A stretch of DNA of 64,000 nt. It comes from Roseovarius mucosus. Lineage in GTDB: Bacteria; Pseudomonadota; Alphaproteobacteria; Rhodobacterales; Rhodobacteraceae. Position 1 is the first letter of the stretch. The number at the start of each line of letters is the position of its first letter. The translations under genes and the position numbers were made by a program. The stretch is taken from assembly GCF_002080415.1 (NCBI RefSeq), contig NZ_CP020474.1:2989501-3053500 (forward strand), given 5' to 3'. Shown here in pieces: positions 37,201-45,645 of this stretch. Below the pieces are notes generated by a model. It searched no databases, was not told where the DNA came from, and saw only the letters and a program-made list of their open reading frames with translations.

Positions 37201-39381
37201 CGTGTCGCCTTGGCGGGCACCGCGGCGATCACCGAAACGACCACTGGTCTTGCATCCGTCCAGACATCGGGCACGGCACCCGCCACGCCGATCACCATTG
37301 GCTCGTCTTCAACCGCGACGTTCAACTTTGTGCAAACAGACGGTAATGGCGATGTGATCAATTCGACGGTCTCTATCGATGGCAACCAGTCGTTTGACAC
37401 GGCCACATCCAACCGGGCAACCAACACGGTCTCGTTGGCTGGCAACGCGATCTCGGGTGAGGCGGCGAATTTGGCCGCTGTCGGTGTGACGCTCCAGCCT
37501 CAGGTTGGCGCACAGGTCTTGGCTGACAATACGTTGTCCAGTGTTCAGACAAGTGTCGCCGCTGTGACCAGCGCGTCGCAGATCACCGGAACCGCAGACA
37601 CCGGTGGACTGACGACCACGGACAGCAGTCTGAGCATCAGTGACAACTTCGCCCGCTCCTTTGGCATGGGCAACGATGCGGCCAACGTGCTGAGCATTCT
37701 GGCCGATACCAGTGCGGCGGGTGCTTCTGCACTTTCCGGAACGCAGGTTCAGATCGGCAACGTTTCCGCAACCGCGGGTGTGACAGCAACGCTGGATCTG
37801 CAGGATGGTCCTGTCGGTTCCGCTGTTGACAGCACTCTGGCGACGGATGGCAATATCGGCTTTGCACGGGCAATGGGCAACAATCAGACCAATACTCTGA
37901 GCATTGCCGCCACTGAAGTCGATGGCGTCAGCGTCGCTGGCGAAAACGCATCCTTCGCAGCGCTCGGTGATGTGGTTGGAACCAACCGCGTCTTTGCCGG
38001 TGACAACATCCTCACGGCCTTCCAGGGTCTTGTCGGCGATGTCGCAGGCGTGGCGACCGTGACCACTGACACCCTGGTTGCGGATACGATTGATGGCAGC
38101 AGTGTCTCTGCAAGCCAGAACATCGCGCAGTCGAATGTCACGGGGAATGTGGGCAACAACCTGCTGTCTCTCGCGGCGGATACGGATGTAACGGGTCTGT
38201 CGGTTCTGACCTCGGAGCAAAGCGGTGGCGCAACATCTGATGTGACCTCCACTGCGGGTCTGAATTTTACGCTCGACCTCGCAGCCGCGGGCGCCGTGAA
38301 TGATGTGGTCAACAGCGCGTTGAACGTTGATGGCAACCTCGGCTTCTCGACCGCGTTTGGCAACGATGTGACCAACCGTCTGACGGCCACTGGCACAACG
38401 GTCACCGGCCAAGACAACACGGCCCTGTCGAGCGTCAGCATTGCTGGCGACGATGGTGTAGGAACCATCGCAACCGGAACTGTGAGCGGTACATCTGACA
38501 ACCTGCTGGGAAATTTCCAGACGCGTACAGGTGGTCAGGTCGTCACGTCTGCGGCCACTTTGCAAGTTGATCTGCTAGCAACAACCGGATCCGCACCCGG
38601 GGACGCCATGACGGGCAGCAGCGCAACGTTGTCCGGCAATACCCTGGACTCTACGGCGACATCCAACCGGGCCAACAATACGCTCGCGTTGAATGCCGCG
38701 ACTGTGCTGACGGCTGGCGGGGCGATTGCCAACCAGCAGAACTCTGACAGTGCCGTGACCAGTGATGTTTCACTGCGAGGGTCCCTTGGTTCTGCGACCT
38801 TCACGGATGCGACCGGTTCTTCGATTGCGCTGCGTGACAACACGGGGATTGCCCGGGCTGCAGGCAACGACGCCACCAACGTGCTGAATGCCAGCGCGGG
38901 AACGGCGATGAATGCACTGTTCGCAGGAACAGCTGGCGCAACAGTCGGGACCGGGACTCCGGGTGCCTTGAACGCAACCGGGACCTTTGCTTCGGCATCG
39001 AACCAGGTGAATTCGGGTGCTGTGACGGCGCGGGCGAGCTTTGGTGCTACTCCAGCCAACCCCGTCAGCAGCCTCGGTGTTCAAACTGCGGCGCTCAACA
39101 GCTCTTCGGTTGATCTGTCGGGCAACCGTCTGGTCGCGGATGCGGTCTCGAACCGGGTGGCCAACACCATCTCGATCTCGGGTCGCTCGCCTTCGACTGA
39201 CGTGAGCACAGCGCTGACGTCTCGTCAGGTTGCGTCCGGGGCGGTCACGTCGAGTGTCGTTGGCGGTAACGTCTCCAGCGCCAATGGTGCGCTCGACGCA
39301 AGCTCGGCACGCCTCGGCGGCAACACGTTCAGCGCATCGGCCAGCGGCAACATCGCCACAAGCCGCCTCCTGCGCGACTGA
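34243..39381 (+). CDS. Giant secreted beta-repeat protein A (HfaD/curlin-like, probable attachment fibre)
   Basis: ATG at 34243 behind AGGAG; 1,712 residues. A Sec signal ends at YGPAMA-QAVN. The rest is about 20 imperfect repeats, with a core like S-S-[VL]-x-[VI]-x-x-N-x-x-x-A-x-A-x-[GS]-N-x-x-x-N-x-[VL]-x-[LI]. Each core is followed by a strand containing x-x-Q-x-x-x-G-x-V-x-A (for example SRQVASGAVTS). Regular N, Q, S and alternating hydrophobic residues suggest a beta-solenoid or amyloid-like stack, as in curlin and the HfaD holdfast anchor. The protein ends with a conserved segment, SGNIATSRLLRD. No catalytic motif is seen. It follows hfaB directly, so export by that pore is likely. Long blocks are identical to C (N-terminus) and D (middle and end). 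Confidence 0.8.
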   Translation: MTAYRNSPLQRASLMARLLGGASLAVLATYGPAMAQAVNITIDSAQVAPASAFTAANVTGFETVANSTQDSRAAVTASIVSGVLNSDIAGSGSSAVGIEDNALTATATGNVFTLDADQLGSDGGGAAGTLATLSGQFADGTVSTAITGSSLTIDGTGDATATSLAASDNTLSATTTVNNATSVFSDTISADLAGDLAQAQAAFITSPITLTGGDLTAQQLLSVEGGGSVVASTQAVEGAGLASTATITGSGISVSLGDLDATGSALSVDGNDIRASLTGNRASIGTDLTVDTTFDNTAAVLTQQQLGDGTTDVGLVSTADTSTLSVALDNATGSSLTVSSNTIGAQANGNVATLSGAGAGATVADGTFLRVDANTISSNTAGGEINNDLNSVVTFDDGAAANPGFGFVAGSQQAIESTAANAGTIQASSDGNSLSVTAADSAALGGALSGSNISVTDNTAFALASANTGGTAIDLSATSITATAGLASDQTLRGTDVDALLGDTGAFALSVTAEGDVTSSSILVDGNLSVAEASGNTGQTLLRADADTALLSNTSTDRGTGTVDTETTDSAATATTVDADFGVSANQAIVGSDVASTAVSSFGVTIGETGIASNDAGAIDASTISLSSNVQQATTSGNTLTNRIDLDANVIGALDTVGPVFADNSSAVSSLVSLQSIDSATSAASTTTLFLRQDDFATADTTSINASSLAIGANQNRSTTTANRVTNMLDVTADTAIIGADSLSGRANVETTATGAIGFAAGTSGLTNFQVNSGATVDATTTANAGIRAGGAGATVASLADSSASISDNITTASGASNIGASSITLNAGTETTSNAALTSVQDSSADVTAASTFDVGTAPATGINLTGAVSDSTVGVDNNVTVSSAMGNQNANTVSVTATTIDRASSTLAGNNNLFFAAADSADVRAEFAALNVQSQTGNISSTGVVDGLIGINVATGSNADLINSSATLDGNVLQSDAMSNLATNRVALAGTAAITETTTGLASVQTSGTAPATPITIGSSSTATFNFVQTDGNGDVINSTVSIDGNQSFDTATSNRATNTVSLAGNAISGEAANLAAVGVTLQPQVGAQVLADNTLSSVQTSVAAVTSASQITGTADTGGLTTTDSSLSISDNFARSFGMGNDAANVLSILADTSAAGASALSGTQVQIGNVSATAGVTATLDLQDGPVGSAVDSTLATDGNIGFARAMGNNQTNTLSIAATEVDGVSVAGENASFAALGDVVGTNRVFAGDNILTAFQGLVGDVAGVATVTTDTLVADTIDGSSVSASQNIAQSNVTGNVGNNLLSLAADTDVTGLSVLTSEQSGGATSDVTSTAGLNFTLDLAAAGAVNDVVNSALNVDGNLGFSTAFGNDVTNRLTATGTTVTGQDNTALSSVSIAGDDGVGTIATGTVSGTSDNLLGNFQTRTGGQVVTSAATLQVDLLATTGSAPGDAMTGSSATLSGNTLDSTATSNRANNTLALNAATVLTAGGAIANQQNSDSAVTSDVSLRGSLGSATFTDATGSSIALRDNTGIARAAGNDATNVLNASAGTAMNALFAGTAGATVGTGTPGALNATGTFASASNQVNSGAVTARASFGATPANPVSSLGVQTAALNSSSVDLSGNRLVADAVSNRVANTISISGRSPSTDVSTALTSRQVASGAVTSSVVGGNVSSANGALDASSARLGGNTFSASASGNIATSRLLRD

Positions 39382-39393
39382 TACTGCCAGGAA

Positions 39394-39415
39394 GGGGCGA
39401 CCTGTGTGTCGCCCC
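39394..39415 (+). terminator. Hairpin after gene A
   Basis: GGGGCGAC-CTGTGT-GTCGCCCC, an 8-bp perfect stem 12 bp after the stop. No long T tract follows, so it may be only a partial terminator within the cluster. Identical after gene D. Confidence 0.6.
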
Positions 39416-39567
39416 CTCCGCCTCAGCTTGCTGGTGGTGGCCCAGACCTGTGATCGGTCGCCAAGCCACCTGCCAAATTTTCCCGGTCTCCGGTGAAAAT
39501 GACCAAAAAATGGCGTCAAGCCAAAAAAATGCTCTCGCCTATACGCGCAGTCCAACCGGAGGGAAAT

Positions 39568-42500
39568 ATGAATTTGTTCACTAACCAAGTGCGAAACACA
39601 CGACTTCGCCTTATGCTTACCAGTGCGTCTGCTGCACTTATGGTTTTCGGGACTGGGGCCGCCTCGCAAACCGTAGACTTTACCCTTGATGCGGGCTTTA
39701 TCGCCTCGGCGTCAGTGACGGATCGCGGGACCTCTATCGTGACCACGCAAGAGTTGAGGGACAACGTGCTCTCCTCTATCGAGACTGGTGCTTTGGCGCA
39801 AAGTTCATCTGGTGCCGTGGGTTCAAGCTCTGTCGACATCAGTGCCAATGCCCTGTTGGCCACTGCCAGGGGCAACCTTGCGGATACATCCGGCCAGTTG
39901 TTGGGCGATGCGGCTGATGCGCGTATTGGCCTGCTGACCGGACAGGTGGCGGCGAATTCCGTGACGGCAAATGTAAACAGCTCGGCAATTTCCGCTGTCC
40001 TGAGCACCGGAGACAATGCGACGAGCGCGTCTTTCGTAGCCTCCGGCAACCAGCTTGATGCGCGTTCGACCATCAATGAAGCGCGCACCATTTTCGCCGA
40101 CGATATCGCGGCCAATCTTGGCGCGTTGCTGGCGTCGGACACCACGCCTGTTGCGACTGCAACCCTCACCCGCGGAGACTTCGACGCGCGGTTGGTCAAT
40201 GTGGATGGTGCCAGCAGTGTCGTGGCCAGCTCTCAGGTCATCACAGGTACAGCGCCCACCTCAACCGCGACGGCCAATGACAATGCATTGTCCCTCGACC
40301 TTCGCGACAGCGCGTCGACGTCGAATGTGACAGACAGCGCCTTGGCGATTGACGCCAACCAGATCCGTGCGACGCTGACGGGCAATGCGGCTGTGGCAGG
40401 AACAAACCTTTCGGTTGATACAGATTTCAGCGGAACAGGTGTCGTTCTGAGCCAGCAGCAGATCGGAGACGGGGCCGATACGATCGCGCTGAGTGCAATC
40501 GCCGATAGCAACGCGTTGTCCATCGATCTGAGTGATGAAACCGGCAGCTCGGTCTCTGTCTCTCAGAACGTGGTTGGCGCTTCCGCAAGCGGAAACATCG
40601 CCCGTGATGGCGGAGGATCGGGCACCTTCCTGAGTGTCGAGGCCAACCAAATATCGACCAACGGTGAAGAGGCTAGGGTGTCTTTTGCAACCGCCGACAC
40701 GCTCACCCTTGATGGGGCGTTCGTTGCGGGCACCCAACAGCAGATACTGGGATCACCCGGCGCGCTGACGGCGACCAACACCGATTCAACCTTGGCGGTC
40801 ACGACAGCCGATGTTGCGGGCTCGGCTGTGGACCTCGCACGAAACACGCTTTTCGCAACGACCACAGGTAACGATGCGGCATCTGCAATTTCGCTGAACG
40901 GCACGCGTGTTGACGCCAGCGCTGCGTTGGGCAACCAGCAAGGCGTTGATACCTCGATCGGGGCCACACTTGGCAATGGTGCAGATCCGTCGGTGCTCTC
41001 CGCGACGATCGAAGGTACACTGACGGCTGCGAGCGTGGCGATTGATGCCAACGTCTTGTTGGGCCAAGCCGAGGGAAACAGCGCGCGCAATCAATTGTCG
41101 GTCACCTCGGACACCACGATTGCGCAGACAAGCCCAAACAACCGCGCGGCATTGTTCACCACAGATGCTGATGCACGGGGTGGGTTCGTTCTGGGCAATG
41201 AGCAAACATTTGCGGGCGTCGCGAATACCGTGACAAGTGCTGTGAACACTGACCTGATCGCGACAATCGGGACGCTGACAGCGGTCGGTGACATCAGTTC
41301 GAGTTCCGTCTCGATCAGCGACAACCAGCAATCATCCGTTGCAAGGGTCAATCAGGTCCAGAACGGTCTCGATCTGACCGCCCTGTCGCTGGGAACTGGC
41401 ACAGAAGCGGTATCGAGCATCCTGTCGAGCCGTCAGGACGTTGTCATGGATAATGCAACAGCGTCCTCCGTGCTGGATAGCGAGATCCTGCAGGAAAATT
41501 ATACCACTGGCGTCGGAGCGTTGAGCATTTCCGGGTCTTCCCTGGCGGTGGACGGCAATCAGAACAGATCGACGGTAAGCGCCAATGAGGCGGAAAATAG
41601 GTTGGCCACCAGCTCGGCCAGCGAAATCGTCGGCAACCTGATCCTCGAATCCCGTGCGAATTTGGCTGAACCCGTTTCGATCCGTGCAACCAGTGTTCTT
41701 GCCAACGAGCAATCTGTCACTGCGTCAAGCCTGGATGCCGATGCTGTAACCAATGCAACCTTCGACGGAAACGTGGGTTCTGGCGCCGCTGGTATCGAGG
41801 GAAGTAGCATCTCGATCAGCGACAACCTCACGGCAGCAGCATCCAACGGCAACACTGCAAACTCCGTGATCGTGCAATCTGCGGGGACAGAATCCGGCGC
41901 GACCGCTGCGCTGCGCAATCTCCAGACGACAGATGTCGCAAACACAACGGCTGATGCCATTGCGCAACTGACGACAGAGGCACGCGGCACCGCGACGGAT
42001 ACGAGCTTTGCAATCGACAACAACCAGCTTTTTGCATCCACCGACGGCAACAGCGCACAAAGCAGTGTCCTGGTCGATGTGACGTCATTTGATGGTCCTG
42101 CCGATAGTATAGCGTACAACGCATTTTTCGATGCGGGTGCAACTGAGCTAGGGCAGGCGCGGGCAGATTTCGCAATCTTGAGTGACCAGTCACAAACCGG
42201 CGCACTCTCGGCGACAGCCAATGTTGATGCGGAATTGCGTATCAGGCCGACGGCGGGTATCGGCGGGTTCTTGACCGACAGCACGGCCTCGATCAACAAC
42301 ACGCTTGCCCGAGCGAACGCGCTGGCGAACGAGGCCGACAACACTGTAAGTTTCGCAGCCGCCGCCGAGGCGACAGACATAAGTGCCGCGCTTGCATCAC
42401 GTCAGCTGTCGGACGGTGTGATCACTGCAACCGCGGTGACCGATGGCACAACAGACGAGTTGTCACTCAGTGTGCGACGTGGCCTCGTTGACTCGACTGC

Positions 42501-44532
42501 CTCGATTGACGGGAACGTATTCGTGGCGGATGCCGGCGCAAACGTGGCGACCAATCGGGTGTCTCTGGAAGGCCTGTCCCTGACCGGCGCCACCCTGGCT
42601 GCGGATTTCGCTGACTTAGGCGCACGGCTTGATTTAGCCAATGATGTTGTCTCTGCACGCGCTGACGCGAGTCTTGTAAACTTGCAAGAGACGGCCGCCA
42701 CGGGATCCATTACAGCATTCGCTGAGCTAGACGCCGGGATGTCGACCATCGACTTTGATCTTGAACGCTCGAGTGGGTCCATCAGCAACAACTTTGTGCG
42801 CGCCTCCGGTCAGGCCAACGAAGCCGAAAACATCGTCAATGTCCTTGCGGAAAGCCAATCGGTTCTCACGAGTGCTGTTGCCAATCTGCAAAACAACCTC
42901 GCCGCAATTGATGTCGATAGTATCCTTGACAGCACAATCGCTATTGCCACCCTTCGTGCAGATGGGAACTCCGGTCTGCTTGAAAGTGCTCTGACACTTG
43001 ACGACAATTTCTCGGTGGCCCTTGCCAACGGCAATACGGCCTCGTCCCTTCTGGTACTCGACAGCTCTGTGATTGATGGGTTGTCTATTGCCGGACAATC
43101 GGCATCTGTGGCTATTCCGGTCCCGGCGCTCACGATATCACGTGCCATTGCTGACAATGCGGTTGCGTCTCAGCAAGTGTCAGAAGGTGCCGTTAATGCA
43201 ACCTCGGATTCTCGCGTCTCGGCCCGCGTCCGTGGGGATATCGAACTAAGCAGTGTCTCTTTGTCAGGCAATATCGGCCAATCGAATGCCATCGCGAATT
43301 CGGCAATAAACGGCGCTGACCTGCAGGCGTCCACATCCGCCAGTGGGACGACCGCAGTGACAAATCAACAGCTCGGTACGGCAAATATCGCCGCGTCGAC
43401 AGAAGTAGACGTGGTCTTTCGCCAGGATGTCGAGCTGACCGCCGGTGGGCCCCAGTCTATTGCGCAGAGCGCGCTTTTGTCTGATGCCAATCTCGCGATT
43501 TCCTCTGCTCAGGGGAATGTGTCCACCAATTCGCTCAGTGTTGCGGCGGCAACCGTTAGCGGGCGTAGCAACGCCACCGACCTTACCGTCAATGACGGGT
43601 CGATCACCGGGTTTGCCACGAATAGAAGTGATAACATCCTGGCAAACGATCAGAGCATGATGGGTGGAGCTGCAATTACTTCATCGGCAAACATTGTGGC
43701 GAATTCTCTCCTGGATTCGGATGACGGGAATGGCACGGTAACGTCTGTTCGCACATCCAGCACCCTTGCTGACAGCAGCGTTTCGATTTCCGGAAACATC
43801 GCGGACTCGACGGCGAGTGCGAACCGCAGCGCGAACAGTGTCGCGCTCAATTCGGATACAACGCTCGAGGCGTCAGCTGGTCTGGTGAACACGCAGGCGA
43901 ATGAGAATAGTGTTTCATCTGCCGTGCAGCTGACCACCCGGGTTGGAACGACCTCACTTGGGGATGTCACCAATTCGTCTGTCGCTTTGAATGGCAACGT
44001 GGGCGTCGCCCGAGCCAATGGCAACGATGCCGTGAATCGCATGTCTGCAACATCCGCGACCGAAATCGCGGGAAGTCCGGCTGTGACATCTGCGGCGGCC
44101 ACGGTGAGTACCGGGGCGCAAACGGTGCTGAACAGCACGGCAGATTTCGCAATGGTCAGCAGCCAGACGAATACGGGTTCAGTGACGGCCCGGGCGTCGA
44201 CAGTCGGCCTGCCAACAACATTTGAGGCAGCAACAGGCGGGACCGTGTTGAACAGTTCACTGAGTTTGAGCGGCAACACACTTGTGGCAGATGCTTCGTC
44301 AAACCGATCAGTCAACCAAATGACGGTGTCTGGCCGCTCGCCGTCCGAGAATGTCTCCGTGGCCGTTGCCAATCGTCAAGTGGCCTCAGGTGCGGTGACA
44401 TCCGGTGTCGACAGTTTCCGTGTCTCAAGCATCTCCGGGGCAGTTTCTGGAAGCTCGATCCGGGTCGGCGGGAACCGGCTGAGCGCTTCGGCTTCTGGCA
44501 ACACAGGCAGCATTGGTCTCTCGAGAGACTGA
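39568..44532 (+). CDS. Giant secreted beta-repeat protein B (diverged paralogue)
   Basis: ATG at 39568 behind GGAGGG; 1,654 residues. The signal peptide (LRLMLTSASAALMVFGTGAASQ) is different from that of the other three. The same repeat grammar fills the protein (SSVSISDNQQSSVARVNQVQN, DSTASIDGNVFVADAGANVATNRVSLEG, ASRQLSDGVITATAV) and it ends in SASGNTGSIGLSRD. No long nucleotide identity to A, C or D was seen, so it split off earlier and is maintained separately. A and B may form a pair of different subunits. The relic of a second B start after gene C (50760-50850) suggests the pair was duplicated together and one B copy lost. Confidence 0.78.
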   Translation: MNLFTNQVRNTRLRLMLTSASAALMVFGTGAASQTVDFTLDAGFIASASVTDRGTSIVTTQELRDNVLSSIETGALAQSSSGAVGSSSVDISANALLATARGNLADTSGQLLGDAADARIGLLTGQVAANSVTANVNSSAISAVLSTGDNATSASFVASGNQLDARSTINEARTIFADDIAANLGALLASDTTPVATATLTRGDFDARLVNVDGASSVVASSQVITGTAPTSTATANDNALSLDLRDSASTSNVTDSALAIDANQIRATLTGNAAVAGTNLSVDTDFSGTGVVLSQQQIGDGADTIALSAIADSNALSIDLSDETGSSVSVSQNVVGASASGNIARDGGGSGTFLSVEANQISTNGEEARVSFATADTLTLDGAFVAGTQQQILGSPGALTATNTDSTLAVTTADVAGSAVDLARNTLFATTTGNDAASAISLNGTRVDASAALGNQQGVDTSIGATLGNGADPSVLSATIEGTLTAASVAIDANVLLGQAEGNSARNQLSVTSDTTIAQTSPNNRAALFTTDADARGGFVLGNEQTFAGVANTVTSAVNTDLIATIGTLTAVGDISSSSVSISDNQQSSVARVNQVQNGLDLTALSLGTGTEAVSSILSSRQDVVMDNATASSVLDSEILQENYTTGVGALSISGSSLAVDGNQNRSTVSANEAENRLATSSASEIVGNLILESRANLAEPVSIRATSVLANEQSVTASSLDADAVTNATFDGNVGSGAAGIEGSSISISDNLTAAASNGNTANSVIVQSAGTESGATAALRNLQTTDVANTTADAIAQLTTEARGTATDTSFAIDNNQLFASTDGNSAQSSVLVDVTSFDGPADSIAYNAFFDAGATELGQARADFAILSDQSQTGALSATANVDAELRIRPTAGIGGFLTDSTASINNTLARANALANEADNTVSFAAAAEATDISAALASRQLSDGVITATAVTDGTTDELSLSVRRGLVDSTASIDGNVFVADAGANVATNRVSLEGLSLTGATLAADFADLGARLDLANDVVSARADASLVNLQETAATGSITAFAELDAGMSTIDFDLERSSGSISNNFVRASGQANEAENIVNVLAESQSVLTSAVANLQNNLAAIDVDSILDSTIAIATLRADGNSGLLESALTLDDNFSVALANGNTASSLLVLDSSVIDGLSIAGQSASVAIPVPALTISRAIADNAVASQQVSEGAVNATSDSRVSARVRGDIELSSVSLSGNIGQSNAIANSAINGADLQASTSASGTTAVTNQQLGTANIAASTEVDVVFRQDVELTAGGPQSIAQSALLSDANLAISSAQGNVSTNSLSVAAATVSGRSNATDLTVNDGSITGFATNRSDNILANDQSMMGGAAITSSANIVANSLLDSDDGNGTVTSVRTSSTLADSSVSISGNIADSTASANRSANSVALNSDTTLEASAGLVNTQANENSVSSAVQLTTRVGTTSLGDVTNSSVALNGNVGVARANGNDAVNRMSATSATEIAGSPAVTSAAATVSTGAQTVLNSTADFAMVSSQTNTGSVTARASTVGLPTTFEAATGGTVLNSSLSLSGNTLVADASSNRSVNQMTVSGRSPSENVSVAVANRQVASGAVTSGVDSFRVSSISGAVSGSSIRVGGNRLSASASGNTGSIGLSRD

Positions 44533-44542
44533 TCATAAGGTT

Positions 44543-44570
44543 CGGGGCAGCATGGTCTTGCTGTCCCGAG
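44543..44570 (+). terminator. Hairpin after gene B
   Basis: TCGGG(G)CAGCA pairs with TGCTG(T)CCCGA around a short loop, just after the stop codon. No T tract. Confidence 0.45.
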
Positions 44571-44646
44571 CAAGACGCGAGGATGATCCGCCTTAGCTGG
44601 CGAGAATCCCCTAAAATTTGCATCACAGACAAAGGAACCTGAAAGA

Positions 44647-45252
44647 ATGAACCGGACACCTAAAGTCACCTGCGCCGCAGTTGCGTTTGCGGCCTTGCTT
44701 TCACCGAATACGGGCCAAACTGCGGATGCCAATGGCAACTATGCCCTGCGTGGGGCCGGGAGCATTCCTTGTTCAGATTATGTCACGGCGATTGCGAATG
44801 ATCCGGCTCAGGCGCAGGTCTTTGTCGCTTGGATGGCTGGGTATATCACAGCGCGGAGCCGCACCGCTGAAGACACGTTCGACGTACTGCCCTTGATTTC
44901 GGGTGCCGATGTTGCCGGTCTGATGCGCGTCGTCTGCGTCCAGAACGGGGATGCGACGTTCGAGAACGCAATCGACGCGGCCCTAACGCTTTTTGCGCCT
45001 GCCCGTGTCAAGCTTGACTCGCCCCTGCTTGCATTGGAGCACAATGGTCGGACCATTTCCATCCGTGAGGCAACATTGGCTGAGGTTCAGACGGCACTAA
45101 CCGGCGAGGGCTTGTATAGCTCAACCGTCGATGGTGCCTTTGGACCTGGCACGAGGACGGCGATTGAACAGTTCCAGGCGTCGCGTGGTCTGCAAGTGAC
45201 CGGGTTGCCTGACGCGGATACGCTCGTCGCGCTTCTTCTGCCTGCCTCATGA
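44647..45252 (+). CDS. Periplasmic HdeA-like plus peptidoglycan-binding domain protein
   Basis: ATG at 44647; 201 residues with a Sec signal (VTCAAVAFAALLSPNTGQTADA). The first domain (about 38-115) has the HdeA/HdeB-type pattern of a cysteine in CSDYV, then FVAWMAGYITA, then a second cysteine in RVVCVQN; the two cysteines could form a disulphide. The second domain (about 130-200) is a PG_binding_1 module (LAEVQTALTGEGLYSSTVDGAFGPGTRTAIEQFQASRGL). It could act as a periplasmic chaperone tethered to the cell wall, holding the giant repeat proteins before export; that role is inference from its place between genes B and C. Confidence 0.75.
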   Translation: MNRTPKVTCAAVAFAALLSPNTGQTADANGNYALRGAGSIPCSDYVTAIANDPAQAQVFVAWMAGYITARSRTAEDTFDVLPLISGADVAGLMRVVCVQNGDATFENAIDAALTLFAPARVKLDSPLLALEHNGRTISIREATLAEVQTALTGEGLYSSTVDGAFGPGTRTAIEQFQASRGLQVTGLPDADTLVALLLPAS

Positions 45253-45440
45253 GCCATTGAGAGCTTAGCTGAGTTGATCGCCGCGTGTGTATCGGAAATC
45301 ACGAACCTAGTTAGCTTAGATGCTTATGAGGAGAAGCAAAATCGAAAATCATCCGAAGTTGCTTCACGTGCGATTGGCAGTGCTCGGGCATGAGCGCTCT
45401 TACGAAAAACAGGTGGGCGCTACATCACCCGAGAAAAGAC

Positions 45441-45506
45441 CGCGTGGACCTGATTGTCGCAGCGACAGTCAGTGTCAAGCCGCCCACTGACCGCGTGAGG
45501 TCATGA
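45441..45506 (+). pseudogene. Relic of the hfaB 3' end (first duplicate)
   Basis: Aligns to hfaB 34038-34103: IVAA...VSVKPPTDRVRS and the same TGA, at a constant offset of 11,403 bp. Past two mismatches it runs on into the 724-bp block shared by genes A and C. No start is present. Confidence 0.85.
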
Positions 45507-45521
45507 AGCGAACCTGAATTC

Positions 45522-45555
45522 GTTGTGTCCCGGTGATGTTTATCCCGGACACAAC
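45522..45555 (+). promoter_or_regulatory. Conserved leader hairpin before gene C
   Basis: Exact copy of the hairpin at 34119-34152, within the duplicated leader. Confidence 0.6.
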
Positions 45556-45645
45556 CAAAAGAGGTTCGGCGCACGCGATGTGCCGTGCGGGGACGGCTGC
45601 CAGAGGGCAGATACCCAAAAAATTCCAACCAACAGGAGATTCCTA

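Noticed and set aside
35709..37445. Minus-strand frame of 578 codons opposite giant gene A (and matching ones opposite B, C and D)
   Set aside because: It recurs wherever the repeat DNA recurs and shows no start signal or family motif. The plus-strand genes have signal peptides and ribosome-binding sites.
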